Assembly: GCF_001649575.2 (NCBI RefSeq)
Contig: NC_051437.1
Location: 14,331,695 to 14,395,694, forward strand
From: Kryptolebias marmoratus
Taxonomy: Eukaryota; Chordata; Actinopteri; Cyprinodontiformes; Rivulidae
DNA length: 64,000 bases
Reading direction: 5' to 3'
The notes beneath the pieces are model-generated. The model was not told the DNA's origin, made no database searches, and was given only the letters and a program-made list of their open reading frames with translations. Below are positions 62,017 to 64,000 of the stretch, piece after piece. Both the position numbers and the translations under genes were made by a program. Position 1 is the stretch's first letter. Every line of letters begins with the position of its first letter.

Positions 62017-62739
62017 GTAGAGTTTAACCACTTATAGTTTGAAGTGAATCAAAAGTTTGAAATTATTCTGTCTCACGTTTTGAGAAGGATCTTTGCAGAA
62101 ATGTTTGAGTAGGTGAACAAGAGCGAGTAGCGGGCAGTGGCTGATTTAAACACACAAATGGGCCCAACCCAGGTGAACCCAGGGTGGGATGGTTAATCTT
62201 TAACACACACACACACCCTTCCTTTCCCTCCTCATCTTGTCCACCCCGCAGCCCTTCTCCAGCCTGTTCCAGGGGCAGGAGGTAGGGAGGCGGGGGGTTC
62301 TGACGTTTTGGAAAAAAGCCATAGTCGAGACAAGGGAGGGGGCAACTTCCTGTCCAAAAATTGCTCTTTTAAAGCCAAAGAATTATAAATAGAGCAGGTG
62401 TCAGTTTTGAGAACTGCTGCTCGAGAAAAAGACAGACAGCAAGAGTGTGAAAAATTGTGCGAAAGTGTGTGTGGTGGGGTGTGATGCCATGGTGAAGTGG
62501 GAGAAGGGGGCTTTTTTAACTGGTGGGCTGCCTATAATGTCCAGCAGGACGTGAGGTCATATGACAAAGATGGTTGGTGGGTGGTGAGAAATTATCGGTT
62601 GCCACAGAAATAATGAAACTTTTTTTTTTTATTAAAGATGAGACCAAACATTACAACGAAGAAAAAAAAAAGGGGGGGGGGGATTGTGTTGTGTCAGAAT
62701 TCCCCAAAGGACGAACAAAATGAGTTTGTGTTTGTGTGG

Positions 62740-63330
62740 TAGCAGTGGACAAAAAGGGGAAGGAGATGATGGAATGAGGAGGGGAAACAGGGGGAGGTGG
62801 GGTAAAGTGGCTAAAAAAGTCAATAGGGTGGGAGGAAAGGGCAGAAATCATTTGGGCAGCCAGAGGACAAAGAGGGAGGGCAGAAAAAAAAAGAAGAAGA
62901 TGGGTGGTGNNNNNNNNNNNNNNNNNNNNNNNNNNNNNNNNNNNNNNNNNNNNNNNNNNNNNNNNNNNNNNNNNNNAAAGAGTGAGTCCTGCAGTACAAA
63001 GATGGTGAGAGACAGAACTGATAATAGACTGATGGTGGAAAAAGTGAGAAAGATGAACCAGGAGCCGCAGAAAAATCCAGAGAGCAGAGTGGACAGAGAG
63101 AGGAGAAGCCTCAACACGATGCAGGTATCTAACCCATCGAGTGTCAAACACCGAGCCACGAAGATGGAGGTTAAAAATTAAGTCCACACTCTAAAATATT
63201 AAATCTATTTTGGTTTTTAATGAAGGAGAAGTGAATTAGGGAGGAAATATGGGAGTAGATTATTAAACCAAGAACGAAAGGAAAGGAAGAAAAAAAAGAG
63301 GAGAAAGTGGTAAGGTGTGAGGTGCGAGGG
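62740..63330. repeat. Purine-rich (GA) tract containing an assembly gap
   Basis: The + strand is G/A-rich throughout and is interrupted by 67 N at 62910-62976. No exon is recognised. Confidence 0.7.
62910..62976. other. Assembly gap (67 N)
   Basis: A run of N within a purine-rich tract. Confidence 0.98.
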
Positions 63331-64000
63331 GGTTGAAATCTGTTCACGGTGTTTTAAATATTAAACCTATTTCAAGTTTAATGAAGTGCAAATACTGTAG
63401 GGAGAGTCTTAACTGGAATACAAAGAGGAAAGGGGCGAAAGGGAGATCCGATTCATTATTTCAAGTGTTCACCTCTGTAGACGGCTGAGACTTGGGGAGA
63501 GGAGCGCAGGGAGAGAAGGAGAAAGAAAAAGTTGATGCAGAAAATAGAGGGCAGTTTCGAGATCACCTGTCTGCAGACCCCCAGGTGAGTCCAGCCAGGA
63601 GGCTCTGGAGCTCGGAGTGGGAGGTGGGCAAAGACCTGAACGCAAGTCAAAACACGCAGCGTTCACTGCAGCGCTCCTGAACGTGCACGCAGGAACAAAC
63701 GGGACATGGTTTTACGGAAAAGTGATTTCTTCGTTCTTTCTTTCATATTTTTTTTCTAAGTGTGGGCATGTGCGAGTTTGTGCTAGCTCGTTCGGCTGAG
63801 GAGGGGGAACTCTGAGGCCACAGAGCAGAGAGGAAGACAGTCAGATAAAGATGTTGGATTTCAAAGAAAAAAATTCTCGATGTAATCAATGTGCAACAGC
63901 TAGAGGGAAATGGAAAGAACAGCCCACGTGTGATTAACTGTTCACGTCTACATAATCAGATGCTCTGAGCTTTGTGTGTGTGAGGTTTTGTATCATACCG

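Larger units (their letters stand above)
40451..64000 (-). other. Large intron of the zbtb46-like gene (upstream part lies beyond the right edge)
   Basis: No BTB-domain coding segment or other exon is recognised on either strand across 23.5 kb. Open frames here are low-complexity or repeat-derived. Contents are the L1 fragment, ~306 bp-period repeat copies, the TIR element, GA tracts and microsatellites listed separately. Confidence 0.6.

Overview
This window reads as a vertebrate nuclear genome, very probably a percomorph teleost. Genes are split by GT-AG introns, CA/GT microsatellites are dense, and several repeats typical of ray-finned fish are present: degenerate Tc1-like, L1-like, LINE-tail and TIR elements. 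Runs of N at 16872-16905 and 62910-62976 show it is a draft assembly. No operons, CRISPR arrays, rRNA or tRNA genes were recognised. The species is not determinable by eye.

Two zinc-finger genes lie tail to tail. On the + strand, seven coding exons between 5845 and 16773 encode 364 residues ending at a stop. They belong to the SLC2A4RG/ZNF704/ZNF395 family (one C2H2 finger plus a C-terminal CR/C-clamp motif) and are followed by a roughly 5 kb 3' UTR with a poly(A) signal at 21807. The 5' coding exon(s) could not be found. On the - strand, a zbtb46-like BTB zinc-finger gene enters from the right edge. One upstream coding exon (40169-40450) and two terminal exons (27673-27848 and 27130-27570) are visible, with a 3' UTR running down to a poly(A) signal near 23320. 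The BTB-domain exon is not in the window, so the intron upstream of 40450 is longer than 23.5 kb. The convergent pairing matches my recollection of human SLC2A4RG and ZBTB46. The paralogous pair ZNF704/ZBTB10 is also neighbouring in human, so exact orthology needs a tree.

The most notable signal lies inside the 12.3 kb intron between 40169 and 27848. Three further - strand exons (33159-33502, 31321-31363, 30433-31220) have good splice sites and perfectly matching phases, and end in a stop. They encode a different C-terminus with four zinc fingers. The first of them accepts the same phase as the canonical finger exon. This fits one BTB gene with two mutually exclusive 3' zinc-finger modules, although an independent nested gene is also possible.

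The rest is intron, UTR and repeats. 1-5844 holds no recognised coding exon. 21960-22990 is a decayed Tc1 element in the gap between the two genes. 40451-64000 is intron carrying an L1 fragment, a diverged ~306 bp-period repeat, a TIR transposon (57488-58359), purine-rich tracts and microsatellites.
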